Origin: an uncultured Allomuricauda sp.
GTDB lineage: Bacteria > Bacteroidota > Bacteroidia > Flavobacteriales > Flavobacteriaceae
Assembly (NCBI RefSeq): GCF_947258355.1
Contig: NZ_CAMYIC010000013.1
Coordinates: forward strand, 1-53,425
Direction: 5' to 3'
Length of the DNA stretch: 53,425 bases
A model generated the notes under the pieces. That model was not told where the DNA came from, did no database searches, and saw only the letters and a list, made by a program, of their open reading frames with translations. Shown here one piece after another: positions 38,179 through 47,999 of this stretch. The position numbers and the translations under genes are program-made. Each line of letters begins with the position of its first letter. The stretch's first letter is position 1.

Positions 38179-41100
38179 TTAGTTTTGATTGGGGTCTACG
38201 GATGAATTGCTCTCGGCTTCCTTGGCCTTGATTGTGGCCAGTTCATTTTCTGCATCCGAAACGATTTCCTCAAATTCGGCGAAATTGGAAATGACACTTT
38301 CCAAAATGTAGGTAGCCTGGAAGGCATCTCCCAAATTGTAGAAGTTCTTGGCCATGATCACCAATCCTTTTCCCGCCCACTCCTTATATGCCGCGTAGTC
38401 CTTGGCCAATTTTTGAACGGACTCATTGGAAGCTTCATAGGCCTGCTCCTTATTTTTAAAATAGGCATCATAGTACCAAGCTTCAGCAGCGAGCTCGCCA
38501 GATGCAATCTGTTTTACATCTTGGTAGGCTGTTTTTGCTAAATTCTCATTGTCCGTTGCAATGGCAGAACGTGCAATCATGATTTGCGCATCACTTTTGA
38601 TACGGTCATCTATTTTGGGCGCGTTCAACACCTTTTCGGCATAGGCAATGGTCTGTGCATAATCCTTTTGGCCATAGTAGCCCTTCATCAAATTGGATTG
38701 GGCAAAGGTTTTGTTCTCCGAAATATCCGCTGTGCTTTCCAATCTTTTCAGATAGGGAATGGCACTGCCATAATCCTGTTTATCTACATAGATTTCACAA
38801 ACACGGGTCAGTGCCTGCTCGGTATACTCCCCATTGCCACCATCAGCAACCGCTTTGTATTTGGGTAAAGCTTTGTCCTTTTCGCCATTGGCAAAGTAGA
38901 GCTGCGCCAAAGCAAAGTTGGCATTTTGTGCATGGAGTCCGTTAGGGAATTCGTTCAGGTAATCTTCATAGCCACGGATGGCGGCTGCGGTTTTACCTTC
39001 AATTTGTTTTCTTTCTGCGGATTCAAAACTGGCATTATCAAGCTCAGTATCGGTCACTTCCACAAAGTCCAGGTTTCTGGCCCACGCGGCATATTCACTA
39101 ACTCGACCTTCGTCCACATATACCAATTTGGCCGTGGCCACCGCCTGTTTGGCCTCTTGGGTGTTGGGATATTTCTGAACCACTTCTTTGAGTTTTTCCA
39201 ACGCTTGATCGTTACGGCTGGAATTGTAATAGACCAACCCAGAACGCAACAATCCTCTTGGGGCAAACTTACTGCCCGAGAATTCGTTCACAATTCGGTC
39301 ATAGGTTTGAAGCCCTAAGTTTTCTTGATTGTTACTGATGAGCGTGTTGCCCAGCTCAAACAGGGCATCGTCACGTAATGATGACGTTGGGAACATCCTC
39401 AAGAATTCGTTCAAACCATCGATTTTTGCAGAATTGTTACCTAAAAATCCATCACAAAGTGTCTTTTGGAATGCCGCATAATCACGTTCTGGCCCGTTCA
39501 TCTTTGATGAAGCATCATAAGCGCTCTTGGCCAATCGGTATTTGCTGTTCACAAAATAGCTATCGCCCAAGCGCAAATAACCATCATTCTTTCTTTGATC
39601 ATCAATAGCATTGGAGCTTACCACATTCTGAAAATAGGAGATGGCATTATTGTAATCTTTTAGTTTGAAGTATGAGTAACCCAGATTATAATCCAGCTGC
39701 TCGTATTCTGAAAGTGACTGGGCCGCTGGCGAGTTCTGGAACCGTACAAAATCCACCAAGGCTTCTTCAAACCGATTCAATCTGTAGGCCGACTCTGCCT
39801 TCCAGTAGAGGGCACGTGCTTCAAAATTTGCGTTGTCTGCACTTTTCAAGGATTTATCGAACCGCTCCCAAGCCCCTTCATAATCGCCATCAATAAAAAG
39901 TTCCACCCCTCGATAGTAGGCTACTTTTTGATAGGTTTCCTTGCTGGCATAGTTTTGGTTTTCCTCCAAAAGTTGCATTGCACCTTCAAAATTTCGGGAG
40001 GTAATGTAGGAATCCACCAATAGTTCCTGGATTTCCATTTGATGCTCGTCCTTTGGATATTTTTCCAAATAAGTGGTCAACACTTGTGGAACTGGTTCGT
40101 AGGCGTTACCGATTTCGTAGCTCAATCTGGCATAATTCAACCAAGCATCTTTTTGGATTTCTGGACTGAACTCCATTTGCGAAGCATTTCGGAACGCATT
40201 CAAAGCTTCAGATTTTTTATCCAACTTTAAATAACATTCGGCCAAGTGGTAATATGCGTTTTGAGAAACGGCATTGGTTCCCCCTATAATTTTGTTGAAC
40301 TGCTGAATGGCTTCTTGGTAATCACCTAATTTATAGTGACTGTATCCCAGCAAATAATAATCAGTATTGTTCCATTTTCCACGTTTGCCCCTGTATTCTT
40401 CCAAGTAAGGAATGGCCTCGGCATATTGTTCCAGATTGAAATAGCTCTCACCGATGATTTTGTTCAATTCCGACACTTCCTGACGATTGGATTTGGGCAG
40501 TTGCTTTTTGGCCAATGCAATCGCTTCTTCAAACTTGCCGAGTTTAAAATTCAGGTCGGCTTGATAGTAGGTCAACTTTTCATCGAGCAGTTCCGGGTCT
40601 TGGATTTGGTCGAAACGAGCGCTTGCGGAGTTGTAATCGTCTTGCTCGTAAGCGATGTACCCTAAATAATATTTAGCTTGTGAGCCATATTTTTGTGAGG
40701 TGGTCACCTTGTTCAAATAGCGTTCTGCCTCTTCCGGACGCTTGGATGCGTACAAGGCATACCCATTGTTAAAGTTAAAACGGTCCCGCTCCGCATAAGG
40801 CATCGAATTTTCATCTACCTTTTTATACCATTTTAAGGCGTAAGGATATTTGCCCGTTTCAAAATAGTAGTCGGCCACGTCCAAAAATGCGGAATTTCTT
40901 TTCGTGGATGTGGGATAACGCTCCACAAAATCCTCCATCATCTTATCCGCTCCGCGCTGATTCAACCGAATGGCGGCATTCGCCGCATAATACGCACTGT
41001 TGGCCTCGGTTTCACCATCTTTCGTGGTTGCTTTTACGGACTCAAAAATATTTTGCGCCGCTTGGTACTGCTCATTGTTGTAGAGTGCCAAAGCATCTTG

Positions 41101-41202
41101 GTAAGCTTTGTTTTCGTGGGTATATATTTTGGTTTCCTGTGCGGAAAGCACAAAAAAAGTTCCCATTAAAATGGGAATTAAAAGAAGGTTTTTTCGATTC
41201 AT
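38179..41202 (-). CDS. Large periplasmic TPR protein
   Basis: The 1007-residue protein has a signal peptide ending VLSA/Q near 21 and then TPR-like helical hairpins for nearly its whole length, for example AEADYYFETGKYPYALKWYKK-type repeats and YYLLGYSHYKLGDYQEAIQQFNKI. Many repeats end in PTS or FP and resemble the YbgF/BamD kind. The C-terminus is acidic and disordered. It is the first gene of a two-gene operon with the plug-less barrel, so it probably forms a periplasmic scaffold for it. A TAATTTTG box on the minus strand at 41243-41250 may be its -7 element. Confidence 0.88.
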   Translation of the reverse strand: MNRKNLLLIPILMGTFFVLSAQETKIYTHENKAYQDALALYNNEQYQAAQNIFESVKATTKDGETEANSAYYAANAAIRLNQRGADKMMEDFVERYPTSTKRNSAFLDVADYYFETGKYPYALKWYKKVDENSMPYAERDRFNFNNGYALYASKRPEEAERYLNKVTTSQKYGSQAKYYLGYIAYEQDDYNSASARFDQIQDPELLDEKLTYYQADLNFKLGKFEEAIALAKKQLPKSNRQEVSELNKIIGESYFNLEQYAEAIPYLEEYRGKRGKWNNTDYYLLGYSHYKLGDYQEAIQQFNKIIGGTNAVSQNAYYHLAECYLKLDKKSEALNAFRNASQMEFSPEIQKDAWLNYARLSYEIGNAYEPVPQVLTTYLEKYPKDEHQMEIQELLVDSYITSRNFEGAMQLLEENQNYASKETYQKVAYYRGVELFIDGDYEGAWERFDKSLKSADNANFEARALYWKAESAYRLNRFEEALVDFVRFQNSPAAQSLSEYEQLDYNLGYSYFKLKDYNNAISYFQNVVSSNAIDDQRKNDGYLRLGDSYFVNSKYRLAKSAYDASSKMNGPERDYAAFQKTLCDGFLGNNSAKIDGLNEFLRMFPTSSLRDDALFELGNTLISNNQENLGLQTYDRIVNEFSGSKFAPRGLLRSGLVYYNSSRNDQALEKLKEVVQKYPNTQEAKQAVATAKLVYVDEGRVSEYAAWARNLDFVEVTDTELDNASFESAERKQIEGKTAAAIRGYEDYLNEFPNGLHAQNANFALAQLYFANGEKDKALPKYKAVADGGNGEYTEQALTRVCEIYVDKQDYGSAIPYLKRLESTADISENKTFAQSNLMKGYYGQKDYAQTIAYAEKVLNAPKIDDRIKSDAQIMIARSAIATDNENLAKTAYQDVKQIASGELAAEAWYYDAYFKNKEQAYEASNESVQKLAKDYAAYKEWAGKGLVIMAKNFYNLGDAFQATYILESVISNFAEFEEIVSDAENELATIKAKEAESNSSVDPNQN

Positions 41203-41382
41203 AGTGTTCTACGCTGTTCTCGATTGACTTTATTCATAACGTCAAAATTAAGGCCAAAGTATATTTGAGCTGTCATTTGCCGAAATTTACGACCCTTCGC
41301 TTGATTTATTGATGCGAAATAGTAACTTTAGCCTTTCTGTTGAAAAACCTCATCGACAGTAATATTTCCAAACCTCAACATA

Positions 41383-41436
41383 AAAAGGCGAGAAGCCTTT
41401 TACAATTGTAAAACGGACAATGTCCAAACATTGTTC
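41383..41436 (+). repeat. Cluster of inverted repeats before lemA
   Basis: Three overlapping or adjacent symmetrical elements lie here: AAAAGGC/GCCTTTT (41383-41401), the perfect 16-base palindrome TTTTACAATTGTAAAA (41398-41413), and ACAATG/CATTGT (41417-41434). The first two share bases and so are alternatives as RNA folds. The cluster ends 26 bases before the lemA start, suggesting an operator or a switchable leader. Confidence 0.5.
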
Positions 41437-41461
41437 TATTGTATAACTTTTATTTGTTGAG

Positions 41462-42007
41462 ATGATCTACCTATTAATTCCATTTGCCATTGCTTTATTA
41501 TTTATGGTGCTTTTGTACAATAACTTGATCAGTAAAAAAAATAAGGTCGAAGAAGCATACAGCAGTATAGATGTGATGTTAAAAAAAAGAAGCGACCTGA
41601 TCCCACAATTGGTCAATACCGTTAAAGGGTACCTGAAGCATGAAAGCGAAACACTGACCTCCATAACCAAATTAAGAGAAAAAATAGTTGGCGGTAATCT
41701 TTCCGTCGAAAAAAGACTGAACCTAGAGAGCGACATAGATCAATTGTTCAGAAAACTAAACATTTCGGTAGAAGCATATCCAGATTTAAAGGCCAGTCAA
41801 AATTTTATGCTCTTGCAATCCAGTTTAAATGAAGTTGAAGAACAATTATCCGCTGCCCGTCGGGCGTACAACGCCTCTGTAAATGCATTTAACAATGCAT
41901 TGGAAATGTTCCCTTCGAATATTATGGGGCGATTAATGGGCTATACCAACAAGGATTTGTACAAAATTGACCCATCCGAAGCCATTCAGCCCAAAGTATC
42001 CTTTTAA
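41462..42007 (+). CDS. lemA: LemA family protein
   Basis: The 181-residue protein has one N-terminal membrane helix (about 2-22) followed by a long helical coiled domain: NNLISKKNKVEEAYSSIDVMLKKRSDLIPQLVNTV is the LemA signature, and later the RRAYNASVNAFNNALEMFPS segment. LemA proteins are membrane-anchored with a cytoplasmic-facing C-terminus in some reports; the function is poorly known. It is followed after 11 bases by a DUF3137 protein, a common LemA partner. Confidence 0.95.
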   Translation: MIYLLIPFAIALLFMVLLYNNLISKKNKVEEAYSSIDVMLKKRSDLIPQLVNTVKGYLKHESETLTSITKLREKIVGGNLSVEKRLNLESDIDQLFRKLNISVEAYPDLKASQNFMLLQSSLNEVEEQLSAARRAYNASVNAFNNALEMFPSNIMGRLMGYTNKDLYKIDPSEAIQPKVSF

Positions 42008-42018
42008 AAGTTCCATCC

Positions 42019-43149
42019 ATGACCAATTTCAGTAAAACCAGAGCGGAACTTTTACCCCTATTGGAGCAAGCAGAGAAAAAAAGAAAAACATATCGATTTT
42101 TCTTATTTGCAAACTCTTTATTTTTGCTGGCCGTGCTTCTTTTAGGCATTTCAATTCCCTTGATTTTCTATCTGTTCAGTTCATTTTTACCAGCATGGAC
42201 ACTGGATATCAACAGTGATAAGTTGCCTTACCTTTCCCCCCAATTGATAATGCTTTTGTTCTGGGGGCTCTTTTTTGTGTTTATGACAGTTTCGAATAAA
42301 GCGAAAGCGAAGTATGTTAAGATTGAAAAAGAGATTCTAAAAACTTTCATTGCCAAAATTGCCTCATCTTTTAATTATCATGAAAACAAACAGATCAATG
42401 GGAAGAATATAGTGGATAGTGAATTGCTTTCGCCGCAAGGGATCCGTTTCAATAAAAACAAGGGAACAAATTCCATTTACAATCTCACCCATGGCTTGCT
42501 TTCCGGAAAAGTCGGCCAAACAAAAATAACCATGGGAGCGGTTAAAACTTTAAGTAGTAACCCCTATTCTTACTTTCTCTACTTTCCACTGGTAAATTAC
42601 CTCTACCTTACCATCACTTATATTAGACCTTGGTTCTTTAAAAAATATACGTTTGAACAAGTTGGAAGTTCCTTTTTGGGCATGTTCGCCGTAATGGAGT
42701 TCAATAAAAATTTTACCGGGAAAACGATTATACTTCCCGATTCAATGGAAAAAAGAATTGGCTACTTGGCAAAAACTTTCCAGTCCTTGAATCTGAATGA
42801 CAATCAATTGGTGAATTTGGAGGATACCGAATTTGAAAATGAATTTGTGGTTTATAGTTCAGACCAAATAGAGGCACGCTACATCCTTTCCCCATTATTA
42901 ATGCAGCGAATAACCCATTTAAAAAACAAAATTGACAAACCAATAATGCTCTCTTTCAAAAACAACAAACTGTACATTGCAATTCACCATCCCTATGGTT
43001 TTTTACGATTGGATGAAGGTGAAAATTTGATTGAATCCAATGCATTGGAGCTATTGTACGAAGACATAGTAACAGCTATTGATATAGTTGAAGACCTTAA
43101 TCTGAATACTAAAATCTGGAAAAAGGAATCTTTTACCAAATCAGTTTAA
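42019..43149 (+). CDS. DUF3137 family membrane protein
   Basis: The 376-residue protein has two hydrophobic segments near the start (about 26-52 and 70-93) and then a large soluble domain with SELLSPQGIRFNKNKGTN, FAVMEFNKNFTGKTIILPDS and FVVYSSDQIEARYILSPLLMQRI, the DUF3137 pattern. DUF3137 genes commonly follow lemA, as here with an 11-base gap, so the two likely form an envelope pair. The function is unknown. Confidence 0.92.
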   Translation: MTNFSKTRAELLPLLEQAEKKRKTYRFFLFANSLFLLAVLLLGISIPLIFYLFSSFLPAWTLDINSDKLPYLSPQLIMLLFWGLFFVFMTVSNKAKAKYVKIEKEILKTFIAKIASSFNYHENKQINGKNIVDSELLSPQGIRFNKNKGTNSIYNLTHGLLSGKVGQTKITMGAVKTLSSNPYSYFLYFPLVNYLYLTITYIRPWFFKKYTFEQVGSSFLGMFAVMEFNKNFTGKTIILPDSMEKRIGYLAKTFQSLNLNDNQLVNLEDTEFENEFVVYSSDQIEARYILSPLLMQRITHLKNKIDKPIMLSFKNNKLYIAIHHPYGFLRLDEGENLIESNALELLYEDIVTAIDIVEDLNLNTKIWKKESFTKSV

Positions 43150-43197
43150 AATTAAAGATTCGTTGTCCATTTTAATTCTGTGTTTCATTTTTTCAAA

Positions 43198-43205
43198 TAC
43201 TTTTG
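43198..43205 (+). promoter_or_regulatory. -7 box for ftsE
   Basis: TACTTTTG is an exact TAnnTTTG match 21 bases before the ftsE ATG, so ftsE is probably expressed separately from lemA-DUF3137. Confidence 0.5.
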
Positions 43206-43226
43206 TGTAAACTTTGAAGTAAAATT

Positions 43227-43910
43227 ATGCCCGAGACTATTGTAAAATTACAAGACGTTGCTGTTTTCCAAAACGAAAATTTAGTTCTCAACCATATTGA
43301 CCTTGAGGTGAAAAAGGGTGAATTTGTTTACGTGATTGGCAAAACCGGTAGCGGAAAAAGTAGTTTTATGAAAACTCTCTATGCTGATTTACCATTGAAA
43401 CAAGGAAGCGGAAATGTGGTGGATTTTGACCTTAAAACAATGAAGGAAAAAGACATTCCCTTTTTACGAAGAAAGTTGGGTATTGTTTTTCAGGATTTTA
43501 AACTGCTTCCCGATAGAAACATCAACAACAACCTTAGGTTTGTTTTAAAGGCCACAGGATGGACAGATTCCAAAAAAATGGATGATAAGATCGAGGAAGT
43601 TTTGGACAAGGTCGGCATGAAAACAAAGGGCTTTAAGTTTCCCCACGAGCTATCAGGTGGCGAACAACAACGCATCGCCATTGCCCGCGCCCTACTTAAC
43701 GACCCTGAACTTATTTTAGCCGATGAACCTACTGGCAACCTTGATCCACAAACCAGTGTGGAGGTGATGAAAGTTTTGCAAGACATCAATCAAAATGGGC
43801 GAACCATTATTATGGCTACTCACGACTATGCCCTAATCTTAAAATATCCACATAAAACCTTAAAATGTGACGGAAGTAAAGTCTTTGAAGTGATTCAAAA
43901 AGCAATTTAA
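43227..43910 (+). CDS. ftsE: Cell division ATP-binding protein FtsE
   Basis: FtsE is the ABC ATPase that, with the membrane protein FtsX, controls peptidoglycan hydrolases at the division site. The 227-residue protein has Walker A GKTGSGKS, the Q-loop [16 protein letters not shown], signature LSGGEQQR, Walker [13 protein letters not shown] and the switch His in MATHDYALI. The Q-loop text [10 protein letters not shown] is typical of FtsE rather than of lipoprotein exporters. ftsX is not adjacent here; in Bacteroidota it is often elsewhere. Confidence 0.92.
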   Translation: MPETIVKLQDVAVFQNENLVLNHIDLEVKKGEFVYVIGKTGSGKSSFMKTLYADLPLKQGSGNVVDFDLKTMKEKDIPFLRRKLGIVFQDFKLLPDRNINNNLRFVLKATGWTDSKKMDDKIEEVLDKVGMKTKGFKFPHELSGGEQQRIAIARALLNDPELILADEPTGNLDPQTSVEVMKVLQDINQNGRTIIMATHDYALILKYPHKTLKCDGSKVFEVIQKAI

Positions 43911-43954
43911 TCACTCCTAAATACCTATGTCCCAATGATTTTCAATACAATTAC

Positions 43955-43982
43955 TTGATCAGCAAAAGTTTTTGTTACTTTG
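43955..43982 (+). promoter_or_regulatory. Putative promoter of the ROK kinase gene
   Basis: TTG (43955-43957) and TTACTTTG (43975-43982) are 17 bases apart; the -7 box has one mismatch to TAnnTTTG. It lies 25 bases before the ATG. Confidence 0.4.
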
Positions 43983-44007
43983 TCTAAACTAATTTCGCTT
44001 CCTATAT

Positions 44008-44766
44008 ATGGAAATTCTTGGTATTGATATAGGCGGATCGGGCATTAAAGGTGCTCTCGTAAACGCCGAAACTGGGGAAATGTTGACAGAACGCTTCCGA
44101 ATTCCGACTCCAAAATCAAAAAAACCAAAAGACATGGCCCAAGTAGTGGCCAAAATTGTGGACCACTTTAATTATGAAGGGCCCGTTGGTTGTGGATTTC
44201 CATCCATAGTGAAAAATGGCGTATGTAAATCTCCCGGAAATTTAGATCCAAGTTGGGTCGGTGTTAATGTAGATGAATTATTCACCGAATATACCGGTCA
44301 TGAATTCACGGTTTTAAATGATGCCGACGCTGCAGGATATGCATCTATGAACTATGGCGTAGGCAAAGGAAAGGAAGGGTTGGTAGTTATGATCACCATT
44401 GGAACCGGCCTAGGGAGTGGTGCATTCTATAACGGTGTTCTAATCCCAAATTTTGAATTGGGACAAATTCCCTACAAGAAATACAAGAAGATTGAAAAAT
44501 GGGCAGCAGCTTCTGCAAAAGAACGAGAAGACCTCAGCTTTAAAAAATGGGGCAAACGCTTCAACAAGTTTTTAAAGCTAGTGGAGTTGATCGTATGTCC
44601 AGACCTTATTATTGTAGGTGGTGGAACTTCAAAAAAATGGGAAGAGTTCAATCATTACATCGATATTGAAACCGATGTTGTAAAAGCTGAACTCATGAAC
44701 CATGCAGGAATAATTGGGGCCGCCGTAGCCTGTTTACGAGAGCAGCATCACGGGCATTTACACTAA
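44008..44766 (+). CDS. Polyphosphate glucokinase-like ROK kinase
   Basis: The 252-residue protein starts MEILGIDIGGSGIKGALVN, the ATP/phosphate-binding motif of ROK sugar kinases, and continues with VLNDADAAGYASMNYG, MITIGTGLGSG and PDLIIVGGG. The segment KYKKIEKWAAASAKEREDLSFKKW matches polyphosphate/ATP glucokinase (PpgK) of actinobacteria, where the same region reads with the same spacing. It would phosphorylate glucose using polyphosphate or ATP in the cytosol. The zinc-finger motif of repressor-type ROK proteins and any HTH domain are absent. The phosphoryl donor is inferred. Confidence 0.88.
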   Translation: MEILGIDIGGSGIKGALVNAETGEMLTERFRIPTPKSKKPKDMAQVVAKIVDHFNYEGPVGCGFPSIVKNGVCKSPGNLDPSWVGVNVDELFTEYTGHEFTVLNDADAAGYASMNYGVGKGKEGLVVMITIGTGLGSGAFYNGVLIPNFELGQIPYKKYKKIEKWAAASAKEREDLSFKKWGKRFNKFLKLVELIVCPDLIIVGGGTSKKWEEFNHYIDIETDVVKAELMNHAGIIGAAVACLREQHHGHLH

Positions 44767-44823
44767 ATTTTTAGATTAGGGTCAAAGTAATCAAAACCCA
44801 AAACATCTTTTTCAGTAAAAAGA

Positions 44824-44857
44824 AAAGCGAATGAAGATCTGTTTCCTCACTCGCTTT
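44824..44857 (-). terminator. Terminator of typA
   Basis: AAAGCGA (44824-44830) pairs with TCGCTTT (44851-44857), with a mismatch and a further TGA/TCA pairing inside. On the minus strand a T-rich run follows; it starts 27 bases after the typA stop. Confidence 0.65.
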
Positions 44858-44883
44858 CCTAAGAATTCAATTTATTTTTTTAA

Positions 44884-46683
44884 CTAAACTACTTTGTTCC
44901 TTTTTCTGTCCACTTCTTTTAGATAGATTTTTCTGATCCTCAAGTGATTGGGAGTCACCTCCACGTATTCATCCTTTTGGATATATTCCAGCGCTTCTTC
45001 CAATGAAAATTTAATGGCAGGAACAATTTTTGCCTTATCATCAGCCCCAGCAGAACGTACGTTGGACAGTTTCTTGGTCTTCGTAACATTTACTGTCATA
45101 TCATCTTGACGAGAGTTCTCACCAATAACCTGACCTTCGTAGATGTCTTCTCCCGGATCGATAAAGAACTTCCCTCTTTCCTGAAGCTTATCAATGGAAT
45201 AAGGAATCGCAGTTCCATTTTCCATAGACACCAAAGAGCCGTTCAATCGCTGTGCGATATCTCCTTTCAATGGTTGATACTCAAAAAATCGATGTGCCAT
45301 AATCGCCTCTCCAGCAGTTGCCGTCAACAATTGGTTTCTTAGTCCTATGATTCCCCTTGATGGAATGATAAATTCACAGACCATTCGGGAACCCCTAGCT
45401 TCCATACTGGTCATCTCTCCTTTTCTGATGGATACCATTTCAACTGCTTTACCGGAAACCTCTTCTGGCAAATCAATGGTCAAATGCTCCACCGGCTCAC
45501 ATTTTACACCATCGATTTCTTTGATTATTACCTGCGGCTGACCAATTTGAAGTTCGTAACCTTCCCTTCTCATGGTCTCAATAAGAACAGAAAGGTGTAA
45601 AACACCACGACCATATACCAAAAACTTGTCGGCACTATCGGTTTCTTGAACACGAAGCGCCAAGTTTTTCTCCAATTCCTTTTCCAAACGCTCCTTGATG
45701 TGACGAGAAGTAACAAACTTCCCATCCTTACCAAAAAATGGGCTATCGTTAATAGTAAAGAGCATACTCATGGTAGGCTCATCAATTGCGATGGTTTTTA
45801 ATTTTTCGGGGCTTTCGATATCAGCAACGGTATCGCCGATTTCAAATCCTTCCATACCCACAATGGCACAAATATCACCTGCAACAACTTCTTCCACTTT
45901 TAAGCGCCCAAGTCCTTCAAAGGTGTAAAGCTCTTTGATTTTGGTTTTCACTATAGATCCATCCCTTTTTACCAAGGAAACTTGTTGTCCTTCGCGAAGT
46001 GTTCCTCTTTGCAACCTTCCAATGGCTATTCGTCCTGTAAATGAGGAAAAATCCAAAGAAGTGATTAACATTTGAGTGGTACCTTCCTCTGGTTTAAACT
46101 CAGGTACGTGCTCAATCACCATGTCCAATAATGGCTCAATGTTCTCAGTCGGGGTCTTCCAATCCTCTCCCATCCAGTTGTTCTTTGCAGAACCGTAAAC
46201 AGTCGGGAAATCGAGCTGCCATTCTTCCGCACCCAGTTCGAACATTAGATCGAACACTTTTTCGTGCACTTCTTCTGGAGTACAGTTTTCTTTATCCACT
46301 TTGTTGATCACCACACAGGGCTTTAACCCAAGGTCGATTGCTTTTTGAAGTACAAAACGTGTTTGCGGCATTGGCCCTTCAAAAGCATCCACCAACAACA
46401 AAACCCCATCGGCCATGTTCAACACACGCTCCACTTCCCCACCAAAATCGGCGTGACCAGGAGTATCTATGATATTGATTTTTGTGTCTTTGTAAATAAC
46501 GGAAACGTTTTTGGAAACAATAGTGATTCCACGTTCACGTTCAAGGTCATTGTTGTCCAATATGAGGTCGCCTTTGTTCTCATTTTCACGGAACAATTGG
46601 CAGTGGTACATAATTTTATCGACCAAGGTTGTCTTGCCGTGGTCTACGTGTGCAATGATTGCAATGTTCTTGATTTTGGACAT
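44884..46683 (-). CDS. typA: Ribosome-associated GTPase TypA/BipA
   Basis: TypA is a translational GTPase of the EF-G family that acts in 50S subunit assembly and at low temperature. The 599-residue protein has G1 [11 protein letters not shown]2 RERGITI, G3 [12 protein letters not shown] and G4 NKVD in the first 130 residues, then domains II, III and V, and the BipA-specific C-terminal domain with [20 protein letters not shown]. Length is normal. The -7 box TATCTTTG lies at 46703-46710. Confidence 0.97.
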   Translation of the reverse strand: MSKIKNIAIIAHVDHGKTTLVDKIMYHCQLFRENENKGDLILDNNDLERERGITIVSKNVSVIYKDTKINIIDTPGHADFGGEVERVLNMADGVLLLVDAFEGPMPQTRFVLQKAIDLGLKPCVVINKVDKENCTPEEVHEKVFDLMFELGAEEWQLDFPTVYGSAKNNWMGEDWKTPTENIEPLLDMVIEHVPEFKPEEGTTQMLITSLDFSSFTGRIAIGRLQRGTLREGQQVSLVKRDGSIVKTKIKELYTFEGLGRLKVEEVVAGDICAIVGMEGFEIGDTVADIESPEKLKTIAIDEPTMSMLFTINDSPFFGKDGKFVTSRHIKERLEKELEKNLALRVQETDSADKFLVYGRGVLHLSVLIETMRREGYELQIGQPQVIIKEIDGVKCEPVEHLTIDLPEEVSGKAVEMVSIRKGEMTSMEARGSRMVCEFIIPSRGIIGLRNQLLTATAGEAIMAHRFFEYQPLKGDIAQRLNGSLVSMENGTAIPYSIDKLQERGKFFIDPGEDIYEGQVIGENSRQDDMTVNVTKTKKLSNVRSAGADDKAKIVPAIKFSLEEALEYIQKDEYVEVTPNHLRIRKIYLKEVDRKRNKVV

Positions 46684-46702
46684 AACCTAAATTTTAAGCC
46701 CG

Positions 46703-46710
46703 CAAAGATA
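46703..46710 (-). promoter_or_regulatory. -7 box for typA
   Basis: On the minus strand this reads TATCTTTG, an exact match, 19 bases before the typA ATG, with a weak TTA at the -33 distance. Confidence 0.55.
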
Positions 46711-46782
46711 CTGCTATTTTTCACTTGTAAGCACACCTAAATGTTATTTTTATCTTATTGATTTTGTGGAAGTTCCGTTATG

Positions 46783-47322
46783 TCATTTTTTACTGACTAC
46801 CCAACCGAGCTTCAAGGCAAGAAAAATACCGAAGTTACTTTCAAATTCATCGAAGAAATAACCGGGGCCAACCTCAAATCTAAATTGCAGACCTTTCTGA
46901 CCTGTACGCTGAAGTCCGTACACAGCACCGACGCCTCCAAAATAATCGGAAACATGATCCAAATCCCCAATTATTGCCTTGCCTCCCTGGATGGCTATAG
47001 TTGGAGCAATATAATTTCCTGTATTGCCAGTGATGTTTTTCCTTTTAGCCAATCGTCTTTCAAAATTATAATAATGTCGGTATTGGAGTCTGCCAATTGG
47101 ATAAATTCCGAATCCGTTATCCGTAAAACTAGACTCTACATAGGCAAAACCCATTGTAGCCTCTGCTGCTATAGTTGAATTTTGGGAAAGTCCTTGTTCG
47201 TAAATAATACCGGGTAGCAAAACGTTCAAAGTAAGTTGATGGTTTTCAACGTTTTTTCCAGATTGAGCGATTCCGATAGCTCCAATGGATAAACATAAAA
47301 TTAAAGAGGAAATAGTTTTCAT
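46783..47322 (-). CDS. Small outer membrane barrel, tandem paralog 3
   Basis: The 179-residue protein has a signal peptide (GIA/Q near 20). It aligns with the two genes upstream of it: QLTLNVLLPGIIYEQGLSQNST, RHYYNFERRLAKRKNITGNTGNYIAP, VYGLQRT and the final LKLGWVVSKK. The lengths, alternating strands and conserved Gly/aromatic residues suggest an eight-strand barrel. It is the most diverged of the three. Function unknown. The spacing to the next gene is 54 bases, consistent with one operon. Confidence 0.82.
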   Translation of the reverse strand: MKTISSLILCLSIGAIGIAQSGKNVENHQLTLNVLLPGIIYEQGLSQNSTIAAEATMGFAYVESSFTDNGFGIYPIGRLQYRHYYNFERRLAKRKNITGNTGNYIAPTIAIQGGKAIIGDLDHVSDYFGGVGAVYGLQRTGQKGLQFRFEVGPGYFFDEFESNFGIFLALKLGWVVSKK

Positions 47323-47376
47323 AAATGGTTAGTTTTAATTTCCTCTTCAGTAATCAAATACTATACCAGATAGAAG

Positions 47377-47934
47377 TTACAAACCAACACACCAACGTTT
47401 TTCACTTATAATCCAACCAATACTTAGGTTCACTATGGGTTGAATAGCGCCTTTGAACGGCCCCACATAATAACCAGCACCAGCGTCGATGGAGAAACTA
47501 AAACCTGAATCATAACTGCGTTGAATGCCATAAACAAGACCACCATAACCGTGTATTCCATCCACCAAACGCCCTTCTACAACGCGACTTCCTGGAGAAA
47601 AAACTGCTGCAGATGGGGCAAAATAATTGCCTGAATTACCGTAGATAGACCTTCTTCGTCTTTCACGACTATTAAGGTTGTGATAATAACGGTTTTGAAC
47701 GGTAATGGCTGGGAAAAAATCGAAATCCTCCAAGGGTTGTGAACTGGCAGGCTCCAAAGCTACTTGGTACGCCACTCGAATATCCAAAGTACTGTTTACG
47801 CCCAAAGCCATTTCGTACTCAATTCCAGGATTGAAAGCATTAAGTTTAAATTGGCGGACCTCGCAATTTGTCCCATATTGGGCATGCATAAAAAATCCCG
47901 TGGACAATAATACCAAAAGGAATAAGCGTCGCAT
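47377..47934 (-). CDS. Small outer membrane barrel, tandem paralog 2
   Basis: The 185-residue protein has a signal peptide (HAQ near 19) and shares with its neighbours QFKLNAFNPGIEYEMAL, NRYYHNLNSRERRRRSIYGN, GNYFAP, LVYGIQRSYDSGFSF, AGAGYY and SIGWIISEK. The basic RERRRR stretch just before GNSGNY is a constant feature of the set and probably lies in a loop or turn. Function unknown. It lies 65 bases after paralog 1. Confidence 0.82.
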   Translation of the reverse strand: MRRLFLLVLLSTGFFMHAQYGTNCEVRQFKLNAFNPGIEYEMALGVNSTLDIRVAYQVALEPASSQPLEDFDFFPAITVQNRYYHNLNSRERRRRSIYGNSGNYFAPSAAVFSPGSRVVEGRLVDGIHGYGGLVYGIQRSYDSGFSFSIDAGAGYYVGPFKGAIQPIVNLSIGWIISEKRWCVGL

Positions 47935-47999
47935 TGTAGGTTAATTTGGTAGTATTATAACCCCAACTTTACTAAAATAGTATGTTTTGATGGCCTTAT

